NCBI RefSeq assembly: GCF_918698155.1
Contig: NZ_CAKKLX010000026.1
Coordinates: 1 to 64,000, forward strand
Length of the DNA: 64,000 bases
Direction of reading: 5' to 3'
DNA from: Roseomonas sp. CECT 9278
Lineage (GTDB): Bacteria > Pseudomonadota > Alphaproteobacteria > Acetobacterales > Acetobacteraceae
The stretch's first letter is position 1. Each line of letters opens with the position of its first letter. The position numbers were made by a program, and so were the translations under genes. Below, piece by piece: positions 41,792 to 51,158 of the stretch. The notes beneath the pieces were generated by a model, which saw nothing but the letters and a program-made list of their open reading frames with translations, did no database searches and was not told the DNA's origin.

Positions 41792-42745
41792 ATGTTCACG
41801 CTGAACGACCTCGAAGCCGCCGCCGCGCTCGTGCATCGCAGCTTCGCCCCCACGCCCGCCATCGCCTGGCCGCTGCTGGCCGCGCGCACCGGCGCCGAGA
41901 CCTGGGTCAAGCACGAGAACCATACGCCCACCGGCGCCTTCAAGATCCGCGGCGGCCTGGTCTATATGGAGCGCCTGGCCCGCGAACGGTCGCAGGTGCG
42001 CGGCGTGGTCAGCGCCACGCGCGGCAATCATGGGCAGTCGCTTGCCTTTGCCGGCCAGCGCCACGGCGTGCCGGTCACGATCCTGGTCCCGCGCGGCAAC
42101 AGCATGGAGAAGAACGCCGCGATGCGCGCCTTCGGAGCGCGCCTGATCGAACACGGCGAGGATTTCGACGCGGCGCGCGAGGAAGCGATGCGCCTCGCTG
42201 CCGCCGAGGGGTTGGAATTCGCGCCCTCCTTCGCGCCGGACCTGGTGAAGGGCGTGGCGACCTATGCGCTGGAGTTCTTCCGCGCCACGCCGGCGCTCGA
42301 TGCGCTGTACGTGCCGATCGGCCTGGGCTCGGGCATCTGCGGCTGCATCCTGGCGCGCGACCTGCTGGGGCTGTCCACGCAGATCATCGGCGTGCAATCG
42401 GTCGGCGCGCCGTCCTATGCGCTGTCCTTCGTCGCGGGGCATGTGGTGACGACCGACCGCGCCGAGACCCGCGCCGATGGCATGGCGACGCGGATGCCCG
42501 ATGCCGGTGCGCTGGCCATCATCCGCGCCGGCGCGGCGCGCATCGTGACCGTGACGGATGACGAGGTGGCGGCCGCGATCCGCGCCTATTGGACCGACAC
42601 GCACAACCTGGCGGAAGGCGCGGGCGCCGCGCCCTTGGCCGCGCTGATGCAGGAAGCGGCGGCGATGCGCGGCAAGCGCGTGGGCCTGGTGCTGTGCGGC
42701 GGCAATATCGACCTCGATCTGTTCCGCGACTGGGTGATGGCATGA
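41792..42745 (+). CDS. PLP-dependent threonine/serine dehydratase-like enzyme
   Basis: 317 residues, fold-type II PLP enzyme. The Schiff-base Lys is in TPTGAFKIRGG, substrate loop SATRGNHGQSLAFAG, Gly-rich phosphate loop PIGLGSGICG. No ACT domain, so a catabolic dehydratase or a related racemase/eliminase. The stop overlaps the amidohydrolase ATG by 4 nt, which suggests a two-step pathway where the amidohydrolase frees an amino acid or amine substrate (inference). Confidence 0.87.
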   Translation: MFTLNDLEAAAALVHRSFAPTPAIAWPLLAARTGAETWVKHENHTPTGAFKIRGGLVYMERLARERSQVRGVVSATRGNHGQSLAFAGQRHGVPVTILVPRGNSMEKNAAMRAFGARLIEHGEDFDAAREEAMRLAAAEGLEFAPSFAPDLVKGVATYALEFFRATPALDALYVPIGLGSGICGCILARDLLGLSTQIIGVQSVGAPSYALSFVAGHVVTTDRAETRADGMATRMPDAGALAIIRAGAARIVTVTDDEVAAAIRAYWTDTHNLAEGAGAAPLAALMQEAAAMRGKRVGLVLCGGNIDLDLFRDWVMA

Positions 42746-43923
42746 CCGACCTGCTGCTGCGCAATGTCCGGCCGATGGGCGGGCCGGCGTCGGATGTGCT
42801 GGTGCGTGGCGGGCGCATCGCGGCGCCAGGCGCGGACGCCACCGGTGCGGCGGTCGAGGACGGGCAGGGGCTGCTGCTGCTGCCCGGCTTCGTCGAAGGG
42901 CACACGCATCTCGACAAGACCGTTTTCCACGAACGCGACTGGCTGGTGAACGAGGTCGGCCCGCGCATCGTCGACAAGATCGACACCGAGCGCGAATGGC
43001 GCGCGCGCACCGGGCATGATGCCGGCGCGGCGTCGCTCGCGATGGCGCGCGCGTTTCTCGCGGCCGGCACCACGCGCATCCGCAGCCATGTGGATGTGGA
43101 TACCTCCGGCGGCACGCGCCATGTCGAACGCGTGCTGGCCACGCGCGAGGCGATGCGCGGCGTCCAGGAGATCCAGGTCGTCGCCTTCCCGCAATCGGGC
43201 ATCCTGGGGCGCCAGGGCACGGAAAGCCTGCTCGATGCCGCGATGGCGATGGGGGCCGACATCGTCGGTGGGCTCGACCCCTGCGCGATCGAGCGCGACC
43301 CGGTGCGGCACCTGAACATCGTCTTCGGCCTGGCGGAGAAGCATCGCAAGCCGGTCGACATCCACCTGCACGAACAGGGTTCGATGGGCGCCTTCTCGCT
43401 GGAGCTGATCCTGGAGCGAACACGCGCGCTGTCCATGCAGGGCCAGGTGGTGGTCAGCCACGCCTTCTGCCTGGGCGACGTGACCGAGCGCGACCGCGAC
43501 GCCCTGCTGGCGCAGATGGCCGACCTTGGCGTGGCCATCGCCACCACCGCGCCGGCCTCGCGCCCCGTGCCGCTGGTGGCGGCTTGTCGTGCGGCGGGCG
43601 TGACCATCTTCGGCGGCAATGACGGCATCCGCGACACCTGGACGCCCTATGGCTCGCCCGACATGCTCGAACGCGCCATGCTGGTGGGCCTGCGCAACAA
43701 CTTCCGCCGCGACGACGAGATCGCTCTGGCCTTCGACTGCGTCAGCACGGCCGGCGCGAAGGGCTGCGGCTTCGAAGACTACGGCCTGCATCCCGGTGCG
43801 CGCGCCGACCTGGTGCTGGTCGATGCGCGCGCCCTGGCGGAAGCGGTGGTGGTGCGCCCGCCGCGGCGGCTGGTGGTCGCGGGCGGGCGGATCGTCGGGC
43901 GCGAGGGCGTGCTGCTGGCGTGA
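42742..43923 (+). CDS. Amidohydrolase, cytosine-deaminase-like
   Basis: 393 residues of the metal-dependent amidohydrolase superfamily. Metal motifs GFVEGHTHLDKTVF (HxH), HLHEQG (His), VVSHAFCLG (His) and GGNDGIRDTWTPYG (Asp) follow cytosine deaminase/isopropylammelide hydrolase order. Acts on a ring or N-substituted amine; substrate unclear. Coupled by a 4-nt overlap to the PLP enzyme upstream. Confidence 0.88.
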   Translation: MTDLLLRNVRPMGGPASDVLVRGGRIAAPGADATGAAVEDGQGLLLLPGFVEGHTHLDKTVFHERDWLVNEVGPRIVDKIDTEREWRARTGHDAGAASLAMARAFLAAGTTRIRSHVDVDTSGGTRHVERVLATREAMRGVQEIQVVAFPQSGILGRQGTESLLDAAMAMGADIVGGLDPCAIERDPVRHLNIVFGLAEKHRKPVDIHLHEQGSMGAFSLELILERTRALSMQGQVVVSHAFCLGDVTERDRDALLAQMADLGVAIATTAPASRPVPLVAACRAAGVTIFGGNDGIRDTWTPYGSPDMLERAMLVGLRNNFRRDDEIALAFDCVSTAGAKGCGFEDYGLHPGARADLVLVDARALAEAVVVRPPRRLVVAGGRIVGREGVLLA

Positions 43924-43938
43924 CGGCGCGCTGGCGGC

Positions 43939-45417
43939 CTACCGGTCGTGGCCGCGCGGTGCGAAGGCCTCGTCGGCGAGCACGCGCTTCAGCACCTTGC
44001 CCTGGCTGTTGCGCGGCAGGTTCGCCAGCACCGCGATCCGCCGTGGCGCCCGCAGCCCGAGCCTTTCGCGTGCATAGGCCAGCAGCATGTCGGCCGTGAC
44101 CGGCGCACCGGCATGCAGTTCGACCGCCGCCACCGGGATCGCGCCCAGCGCCGCGGATCGCACCGCCAGCGCCGCTGCGGCCGCGATCGCGGGATGCGCT
44201 TCGAGCGTCCGCTCGATCTCGGCGGGAAAGACGTTGATGCCGTTCACCATCATCATGTCGTCGGCGCGGCCATGGATGGTGAGCGCCCCATCCGCCGCGA
44301 CCGACACCAAATCGCCCGGGTGGAACCACCCGTCGCGGAAGCGCCGCGCCGTCTCGGCCGCGTCGTCCCAGTAGCCCAGCGCCATGCCGGCGCCGCGCAG
44401 GCGCACCTCCCCCGGCGTGCCGGGCGGTGCCGGCCGGCCATCCTCGCCCAGCACCTCGACCTCGACGCCGGGCAGCGGCGGGCCGACGCTCTCGGTGGCG
44501 GAGTGTTCGCCCGGCCGCGTCATGGCGATGCCGCCGAGCTCGGTCGTGCCGTAGGAGACGTGGAAGTTTGGCGTGACGGTCGCGAGGATCTCCTGGCGCA
44601 CCGGCCAGGGGATGCGCTGTGCGCCGATCCTCAGCAGCACCCGTGGATCGAGCCGCGCGCCGTCCTTCGCCGCCGCGACCATGGCGGGCACGTGCGACAG
44701 CGTCATGCCCAGCGCGTCGATCCGCGCGGCGGCGCAGAAATCATGCAGCGCGCGCCCTCGCAGGTCCGAAAAGGCGGATGTGCCACCCAGCAGCGCGCTG
44801 AAGATGCGGTGGCGCTTGGCGTTGTTGTGCTCGACCGAACCAAGCCGCAGCGTCCGGCGCCCGCGATATTCCGGGTAGCCGCGCTGCGCCTGCGCAAGCA
44901 GCTGGGCCAGCGAGAACCCCATGATCTTCGCCCGCCCCGACACGCCGGAGCCGGTCAGGAAGACAGCCGGGGCCTGCGGGTCGGCCAGCGGCGCGGGCGG
45001 CAGCGTCCCGGCCTCGGCGGTGTCCGAGCGCAGCCGCCCCCAGTCGCAGAAGGCCCGGCCAGGCAGGCCATCCGCCGGCGTGTCGCCGACCACCAGCGCG
45101 ACATCGAGCCGGTCGGCGAGGTCGAGCCGCAGCGCGGGCGGATCGTGGGAGGCCAGGCAGACCTGCCGCGCGCCGCTCATGAGCAGCGCGAGGCAGGCGG
45201 TCATGTGTTCGGCCTCGTTGCGCAGGGTCAGCCCGACCATGCACCCCTCATGCGCGCCGCGCGCCGCGAGCGCGGCCGCGAGGTGCAGCACGCGGCGCAG
45301 CAGCGTGGCGTGGTCGACGCTGCCCGATTCGCCCAGCAGGGCCGGCTGGTGCGGCGCCTGGGCGGCATGGCCGGCGAGCAGCCGCTGGAGCAGCGACCCC
45401 GCTTCAGCCTGCGGCAT
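43939..45417 (-). CDS. AMP-dependent acyl-CoA synthetase/ligase
   Basis: 492 residues of the ANL superfamily. Visible motifs: altered A3 loop FLTGSGVSGRAKI (normally S/T-S/T-G-T-T-G-x-P-K), VSYGTTELGG (A5), GDLVSVAADGALTIHGRADD (A7-A8, quoted as GDLVSV and HGRADD), INVFPAEIE and the C-terminal lysine motif NSQGKVLK. Probably activates a carboxylic acid to an acyl-adenylate or CoA ester; the altered phosphate-binding loop makes activity worth testing. Start ATG 45417 overlaps the Bug-type gene upstream by 14 bp, so the two are co-translated. Confidence 0.85.
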   Translation of the reverse strand: MPQAEAGSLLQRLLAGHAAQAPHQPALLGESGSVDHATLLRRVLHLAAALAARGAHEGCMVGLTLRNEAEHMTACLALLMSGARQVCLASHDPPALRLDLADRLDVALVVGDTPADGLPGRAFCDWGRLRSDTAEAGTLPPAPLADPQAPAVFLTGSGVSGRAKIMGFSLAQLLAQAQRGYPEYRGRRTLRLGSVEHNNAKRHRIFSALLGGTSAFSDLRGRALHDFCAAARIDALGMTLSHVPAMVAAAKDGARLDPRVLLRIGAQRIPWPVRQEILATVTPNFHVSYGTTELGGIAMTRPGEHSATESVGPPLPGVEVEVLGEDGRPAPPGTPGEVRLRGAGMALGYWDDAAETARRFRDGWFHPGDLVSVAADGALTIHGRADDMMMVNGINVFPAEIERTLEAHPAIAAAAALAVRSAALGAIPVAAVELHAGAPVTADMLLAYARERLGLRAPRRIAVLANLPRNSQGKVLKRVLADEAFAPRGHDR

Positions 45418-46390
45418 GCGACAGGCGTTCGAATCGTGCGCTCTCGGTGGCGAAGATGTCCCGTGCCGCGGCGGCGTCGCCGCCCACCGGCTCGCACATG
45501 GCGCGCGCCAGCGTGGCGCGCAGCGCGGGGGAGGCGAGCGCCGCATTGGCCGCCGCGGCGACGTCGGCGCGCCAGGCCTCCGGCGCGTGCGGCGGGGCCA
45601 GCAACGCCTGCCAGACATCCCAGTGGAAGCCGGGCAGCAGGGTCTCGCTGACCGTCGGCAATTCGGCCAGGACGGGCAGCGCCGGCCGTTGGCGCGTGGT
45701 GCTGCCGAGATTGGCGAGCCCGGGCGGCCCGCCCATCAGGTTGACCGCGCCGAGGATGCCGAAATCCACATGCCCGCCGGCCATGTTCGCGACGACCTGG
45801 CCGGCATGGGCGAAGGGCACGTGCAGCGCCGCCGCGCCGATGCCGGTCAGCAGTTCCACCACCGCGAGATGGGTCGCGCTGCCCGCCCCCGACGACGCAT
45901 AGGTCAGCCGGCCGCTGGCCCGCAGCATGGCGCCGAAGCCAGCCAGGTCAGCGCAATCGAGGCCGGGCCTCGTGGCGACCACCATCGGCGATCGCGCCGC
46001 CACCAGGATCGGGATGAGCTCGCGCGCGCGGCTCTGGCGGATGACCGGGTCGGTCGTGTTCGCGAGCGACGAGGTGCCGAACAGCAGCGTGTCGGTGCCG
46101 CGTTCGGCGGTTGCGACGGCATTGGCGGCGCGCGTGCCGCTCGCGCCGTTGACGTAGTCGATCACGATGGGGCGGGCGAGCAGCGCGGCGAGGTCAGGCG
46201 CCAGTGCCCGCGCCACGACATCGAGCGTGCCGCCCGGCCCGAAGCCCAGCACCAGGCGCAGCGGCGCGCCCTGCGCGCGGGCAACCGGGGGCGCGCCCTG
46301 CGCGTGGGCCACGGACGGCGCGGCCACGATGGCAAGGCCGGCCATGAAGGACCGGCGCCGAAGCGCCATGCCCGGGGGTGCTGGTGTCAT
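45404..46390 (-). CDS. Bug/TctC-type solute-binding protein
   Basis: 328 residues from ATG 46390 (AGGG upstream). Signal peptide with ALRRRSFMAGLAIVAAPSVA, AQG; Bug motifs LRLVLGFGPGGTLDVVARAL, SSGAGSATHLAVVELL and LAELPTVSETLLPGFHW. The start of the mature protein has a short direct repeat (AQGAPPVARAQGAPL). No carrier genes nearby. Its 14-bp overlap with the acid-CoA ligase suggests uptake and activation of the same carboxylate (inference). Confidence 0.87.
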   Translation of the reverse strand: MTPAPPGMALRRRSFMAGLAIVAAPSVAHAQGAPPVARAQGAPLRLVLGFGPGGTLDVVARALAPDLAALLARPIVIDYVNGASGTRAANAVATAERGTDTLLFGTSSLANTTDPVIRQSRARELIPILVAARSPMVVATRPGLDCADLAGFGAMLRASGRLTYASSGAGSATHLAVVELLTGIGAAALHVPFAHAGQVVANMAGGHVDFGILGAVNLMGGPPGLANLGSTTRQRPALPVLAELPTVSETLLPGFHWDVWQALLAPPHAPEAWRADVAAAANAALASPALRATLARAMCEPVGGDAAAARDIFATESARFERLSHAAG

Positions 46391-46489
46391 GGGGTATGGC
46401 CCTGGCTGCGAATTCACACAGCAGGACCATAACCCAAGATTGATTTACTGTCTCACAGTTCTTGTTTGGCGCGAATTCCGTGCCTGAAC

Positions 46490-46533
46490 CTGGAGCATGC
46501 TGCGTTCGCTCGCGCTCACTACGCAGGCTCCAG
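46490..46533. repeat. Bulged 12-bp inverted repeat
   Basis: CTGGAGC-ATG-CTGCG pairs with CGCAG-GCTCCAG across about 17 nt, in the AT-richer 204-bp gap between the Bug-type and cupin genes. Probably a leader hairpin or an operator for the minus-strand Bug-ligase operon; no gene seen in the gap. Confidence 0.4.
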
Positions 46534-46594
46534 CCTCTTGCTTTCAGAGCATCTTCACGCGTTCAGATGACTCCCTCTCAACGCGGTCTGCTCT

Positions 46595-47107
46595 CTAGGC
46601 CGCTGCGTCGACCGGTGCGTAGGGCAGGCGCTTCACCCGGTCCATGTTGATGCCCTCGATCCGCAGCAGGCGCGTCGGGCCGTCGCGGCGCGGCGAATGC
46701 AGGATGCCCGGTTCGTACAGGTACGCGTCGCCGGGCTTCATGGCGTAGTCCTTGATGCGCTTCGCCTGGCCCGGGGTGGTCTCGGTCGGGCGCGCGAGGC
46801 ATTCCCAGTCGGTCATCACCGTCTCGCCGGCGGCCTGGCCGTAGATCGCCCAGGACGGGCCGTGGTCGTGCGGCCCGCTGGTCTTGGCGTCGCGATAGGC
46901 GTGCGCCAGCACGGTGAAGCCGAGCTCCGGGTCCTCGTACAGCACCTGGCGCTCGGGCGTGGCGTCGTTGATGTGGGTGGCGACGAAGTCGGCGTCCTTC
47001 AGCGCCTCGCCGACCAGGTCGCAGACCATGATGCGGCCTTCGATCCCGGGGTTGTCCTTCAGCGCGGCGCGGGCGCGGGTCACGAACTCGTCGAGGGTCA
47101 TGGGCAT
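46595..47107 (-). CDS. Cupin protein, cysteine-dioxygenase-like
   Basis: 170 residues. The metal-site block SGPHDHGPSWAIYGQAAGET and downstream PGILHSPRRDGPTRLLRIEG resemble the single cupin of cysteine/thiol dioxygenases (His-x-His). Start ATG 47107 has AGGAGGAG. Could be a thiol dioxygenase or a related sensor; length is shorter than typical CDO (about 200). Not further assigned. Confidence 0.65.
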   Translation of the reverse strand: MPMTLDEFVTRARAALKDNPGIEGRIMVCDLVGEALKDADFVATHINDATPERQVLYEDPELGFTVLAHAYRDAKTSGPHDHGPSWAIYGQAAGETVMTDWECLARPTETTPGQAKRIKDYAMKPGDAYLYEPGILHSPRRDGPTRLLRIEGINMDRVKRLPYAPVDAAA

Positions 47108-47202
47108 GGACTGTCTCCTCCTGCCAGGCTGTGGAGCAGAGTTTGCTCCCCCCGGAGGCGCAGCGGAAGAGGCGCAGCGGAAGCGGCGCGCGGCGCGGCC
47201 GG

Positions 47203-49989
47203 TCACGGCTGCGCCAGGAAGTCCCGCGTGTCCGCCACGGCCTGGGCCAGCCCCAGCCGGCGGATCAGCACGCCCGGCGGCAGGCCTTGCAGCAGCCGCG
47301 ACGGCGCGGAGCGATCCAGCAGCACGAACACCCCCTTGTCGTCGGCCCGGCGGATCAGCCGCCCGAAGGCCTGGCGCAGCCGGTGCCGCGCGATGCGGTC
47401 GTCGTAGTCCTTGGGCCGCCCGCCCGACAGGTGCGTGCGCCGTTCGCGATGCAGGATGGTCGGGCGCGGCCAGGGCACGCGGTCGAAGACCAGCAGGCGC
47501 AGCGCGCGGCCCGGCACGTCCACGCCATCACGCATGGCGTCGGTGCCGAGCAGGCAGGCATGTTCCTCGGCGCGGAACACATCGACCAGGGTGGCGTTGT
47601 CCATCGCGTCGATGTGCTGGGCGTACAGCGGGATGCCCGCCTGTTCGAGCGGCCTGGCGATGCGCGCATGCACGTCGCGCAGCCGGCGGATGGCGGTGAA
47701 CAGCCCCAGCCCGCCGCCGCCGGCGGCCAGGAACAGCGCCTGGAAGGCGGCCGCGACCTGGCCGGCATTCTCCTTCGCGACATCGGTCACCACCAGGCAG
47801 CGCGTGCGCGCGGCGTAGTCGAAGGGGGATGGCACGGCGGCGCGGATCGCGGGCAGCGGCAGGTGGGATGCACCGGTGCGCGCCTCGGCCTCGCGCCAGG
47901 TCGCCTCGGGGTCGTCGTCGTCGGTCTCGGCTTCGTCGCGCAGCGTGGCGGAGGTGATCAGCACGCCATGCGCGGGCGCCGCCACGGCGGTGGCGAAGGG
48001 CAGGGTGGGGTCGAGGAAATGGCGGTGCATGCCGGCATCGGAATCCTGCCCGCCGCGGCGTTCCAGGCTCAGCCAGTCGACATGGACCGGACGCGTGCCG
48101 GGCTGCGGCGGGTCGGCCTGCACGGTGGCGAGCATCGCGCCCCAGGCGCGCACCGGCATCAGCGCGCGGCGGTCGATGGCGCGGCAGGCGGCCTCGATGC
48201 GGATGCGGTCGCCGACCTCCAGCTCCTCCGCCTCGTCCTCCAGGCGCGCGGCGAGGCGATCGCGCAGGCTGGCCAGCGGTTCCTCGATGCGCCGCAGCGC
48301 GCGGTCCAGCGCAGCGGCGGCCGGCGGCAGGGCGGCGGTGACCGGGTGCAGGTCGCATTCGGAATCATACAGGCCGGCATCGCGCGCATCCTGCGTGCGG
48401 GCGAGCACCTGCTCGCGCGCGGCGCGCAGGAAGGCCTCGGCGGCATTGGGCGTCTCGTCCGGCGTGGCGCGCGGGTCACCGGCGAGGCGCGAGGGCCAGC
48501 CGGGCACCGGCAGCGCGCGCGCGGCGTGCAGCGCGGCTTCGAGCGGGGCGAGCAGGTCGGCGCGTTCGCCGATCAGCTCCTCGAGCCGCCGGCGCAGCCC
48601 GCGGGCGCGGGACCGGCCGCCCTCGGCCCCCAGCAGCCAGCGCCGGGCCTCGGCCATTTCGGCGCCGGTCAGGTCCGCGGAGAAGGCGGAATCGGCCGCG
48701 TCGAACAGATGATGGCCTTCGTCGAAGACCAGGCGCAGCGGCAGGCCGTCCTCGCCGCCGCCGAGCGCCGCCTGCACCATGACCAGCGCATGGTTCGCCA
48801 CCACGATCTGCGCGGTGCGGGCGCGGCGGATGGAATGTTCGACGAAGCACACCTTGTAGTGCGGGCAGGCGGAGTGGATGCACTCGCCGCGCCGGTCGGC
48901 CAGCGGCAGCACGGCGCCGGGGCCGAACAGCTCGGCGATCCAGCCGGGGAAGTCGCCGCCGAGCAGGTCCCCGTCGCGGCTCGCCAGCGCCCAGCGCGCC
49001 ACCAGGCCGAGCGCGATGGCGAGGTAGGGCGGCGCGCCGCCGGCGGTCAGGTCATCGAGGTTGAGCAGGCACAGGTAGTTCTCGCGGCCCTTGCGCAGCA
49101 CCACGCGGCGGCGGCGTTCCTCGGGGTCGGGGAACAGCCGCGCGGTCTCCTGGTCGATCTGGCGCTGCAGGTTGCGGGTGAAGGTGCTGATCCAGACCGG
49201 CGCGTTGTTGCGCTCGGCCCAGAGGCTGGCCGGCGCCACGTAGCCCAGCGTCTTGCCGGTGCCGGTGCCGGCCTCGGCCAGCACCACCGCCGGCGCGCCG
49301 GGGCGTTCGCGCGGCGCGAAGGCGCCCGCCGCGGCCGAGGCGTAGTCCGCCTGCTGCGGTCGCTGTTCGGCGCCGGGCCCCAGGATCTCGGCCAGGCGCC
49401 GCCGTGCTTCGGCCGGTTCGACAGCGAAGGACAGCGGCGGGGTGGGGGGCGCGGCCTCCTCCCATTCCGGCAGGCGGCGCCAGATCTTGGCCGCGCGGGC
49501 GTCGGGCCTGGCCTTCGGGTCGCCGAGCGCGGCAAGGACGGATGGCGCCCAGGCCCAGCCGGCCTGGCCCATCAGCGCGGCAAGCCCGGCCGAATCGCGG
49601 TTGCGCGGGTGGTCGCGCGTGTCGGCCAGGTGGCGCAGCAGCGCGGTGGCCATGTCGGGCAGCAGGGCGGCGGCGGCTTCGTCGGTGGCCGGCTGCGGCA
49701 GGTCGAGGGCGAGTGCCAGGCCGCGCGGCGTCGGCGCGCAGGGTTCCGCGGGGCGGCAGAAGGCGAACAGCTCCAGCAGGTCGTGCGCCGCGTCGATATG
49801 CGGCAGGCCGAGGCGGCGCGCGGTGGCCGGGGCATGCACCAGCATCGGCGCGGTGTCGCCGATGCGCCTGCCCACCGCGTCGGCGGGCAGGGTCTCGAAC
49901 TCGCCCTGGGTGGTCAGCAACACGGCATGGCCGAAGCCGGCGACCAGGCTCGGCACGTCCGGCAGCACGAGTCGCGGGGCGGAAGGCAT
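47203..49989 (-). CDS. XPD/DinG-type ATP-dependent DNA helicase
   Basis: 928 residues. Superfamily 2 helicase: Walker A EAGTGTGKTLGY (about 245), DEGH box LVFDEGHHLF and C-terminal motifs (LLGTDAMRDGVDVPG; GRLIRRADDKGVFVLLD). Four Fe-S-type cysteines lie between (NYLCLL, GECIHSACPHYKVCF). The first ~230 residues are extra; ATARRLGLPHIDAAHDLLEL hints at a degenerate DnaQ-like exonuclease fold (inference). Role: DNA repair or R-loop removal. Cupin gene lies downstream after 95 bp. Confidence 0.88.
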   Translation of the reverse strand: MPSAPRLVLPDVPSLVAGFGHAVLLTTQGEFETLPADAVGRRIGDTAPMLVHAPATARRLGLPHIDAAHDLLELFAFCRPAEPCAPTPRGLALALDLPQPATDEAAAALLPDMATALLRHLADTRDHPRNRDSAGLAALMGQAGWAWAPSVLAALGDPKARPDARAAKIWRRLPEWEEAAPPTPPLSFAVEPAEARRRLAEILGPGAEQRPQQADYASAAAGAFAPRERPGAPAVVLAEAGTGTGKTLGYVAPASLWAERNNAPVWISTFTRNLQRQIDQETARLFPDPEERRRRVVLRKGRENYLCLLNLDDLTAGGAPPYLAIALGLVARWALASRDGDLLGGDFPGWIAELFGPGAVLPLADRRGECIHSACPHYKVCFVEHSIRRARTAQIVVANHALVMVQAALGGGEDGLPLRLVFDEGHHLFDAADSAFSADLTGAEMAEARRWLLGAEGGRSRARGLRRRLEELIGERADLLAPLEAALHAARALPVPGWPSRLAGDPRATPDETPNAAEAFLRAAREQVLARTQDARDAGLYDSECDLHPVTAALPPAAAALDRALRRIEEPLASLRDRLAARLEDEAEELEVGDRIRIEAACRAIDRRALMPVRAWGAMLATVQADPPQPGTRPVHVDWLSLERRGGQDSDAGMHRHFLDPTLPFATAVAAPAHGVLITSATLRDEAETDDDDPEATWREAEARTGASHLPLPAIRAAVPSPFDYAARTRCLVVTDVAKENAGQVAAAFQALFLAAGGGGLGLFTAIRRLRDVHARIARPLEQAGIPLYAQHIDAMDNATLVDVFRAEEHACLLGTDAMRDGVDVPGRALRLLVFDRVPWPRPTILHRERRTHLSGGRPKDYDDRIARHRLRQAFGRLIRRADDKGVFVLLDRSAPSRLLQGLPPGVLIRRLGLAQAVADTRDFLAQP

Positions 49990-50103
49990 GGCGCAGGATA
50001 GCAGCGGCGCAGGGCCGTGGCAGGGGCGCGCCTGCTGGGTCGGTCCCGCGCGCGGGGCGCCCCCGCGGATCAGGCGGCGTTCGGCGAGCGCGCGCGCCCG
50101 AGG

Positions 50104-50997
50104 TCAGTCCCGCGCCAGTGGCGCCGGCCGATAGGCCGCACTGGCCGCCACCACCGCGCAGCGCCCGCCCGGATAGCCGGGCGCCAGCACGGCCACATCG
50201 GCATCGCTGGGAACCGCCAGGGTATCGACCGACCGTCCCGCCGGGCCGAGTGCCGCCAGGATGGCGGGGGCGGCGAGGGGCTGCGCCCAGCCGTCGCGGG
50301 CCGGTTCCAGCCGCGCGCCCACCTGTCCGCGCCGCAACAGCGGTGCCTCGGTGCTGGCGCCGCCGCTCCAGTCCTCGATGCGTCGCTGCACCAGGATGCC
50401 GCGCACGCGTCCCTCGGCACCCAGCACCGGTGCGCCGGACAGGCCCGGGGCAATGCCGCGGCCGTCGGTGACGCGGAGGTCCAGCAATGCGCCCTCCGGC
50501 TGGCGACGCGCGGGCGCGAGGCCGGGGGCGGCCCGGAAGGCGGCCTCGGCGGCCGGGCTGTCGAACTGCGCGAGGGTCAGGATCGCCTGGTCCGCCCAGC
50601 CGGGATCGAGCGCCGCCAGGGGGTTCCACGGCCGCGCCGTGGCGGCGACGCGCGCGGTGCCGACCGGCGTGCCGTCGGGCAGGGAGAGGCGGATGGCGGC
50701 CTCCTGCGGGGCTTCCAGCGCGCGGGCGACGACATGCGCCGCGGTGATGATGCGGTTGGGCGCGCCAGGCGCGGCGGCGCTGTCGGCCACGATGAAGGCG
50801 GTGCCGCGTGTGGTGCGGCCACCGCGCGGGCCCGGCACGCTGACCCGCAGCACCGAGGCGCCGACGCCCGGCGGCAGCACCGCGGCGCCGGCCGCGAAGC
50901 AGGTGCCGCCCGGCGCGGCCGCTTCAGGCGACCCCGCGCCCGAGCAGGCGGCGATGAGCGGGAGGAGGGCGGCGAGGAGGAGCGGCGGCTTCATCAT
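50104..50997 (-). CDS. Lipid-anchored trypsin-like serine protease
   Basis: 297 residues with lipobox LPLIAAC (Cys18). Chymotrypsin-fold triad visible: His in ITAAHVVARAL, Asp in WADQAILTL, Ser in GIAPGLSGAPVLG. No PDZ domain, so not DegP/HtrA. Probably acts in the periplasm on envelope proteins. A 161-bp gap separates it from asd, without a gene. Confidence 0.8.
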   Translation of the reverse strand: MMKPPLLLAALLPLIAACSGAGSPEAAAPGGTCFAAGAAVLPPGVGASVLRVSVPGPRGGRTTRGTAFIVADSAAAPGAPNRIITAAHVVARALEAPQEAAIRLSLPDGTPVGTARVAATARPWNPLAALDPGWADQAILTLAQFDSPAAEAAFRAAPGLAPARRQPEGALLDLRVTDGRGIAPGLSGAPVLGAEGRVRGILVQRRIEDWSGGASTEAPLLRRGQVGARLEPARDGWAQPLAAPAILAALGPAGRSVDTLAVPSDADVAVLAPGYPGGRCAVVAASAAYRPAPLARD

Positions 50998-51158
50998 GCC
51001 GCAAGGATCGACGCGGCGGATGAATCAGCCGGAAATCCGGTGCGTCACGATCGTGCGTGAGCAAGATTGACGCGCGATGAAACTGTTGCCGCGAGAAGCG
51101 CGCGCCGGCCGGGAGGGCGCGCTGCGCCGGGCGGGGCAGGCGCCCCGCCCGCGCCAGG

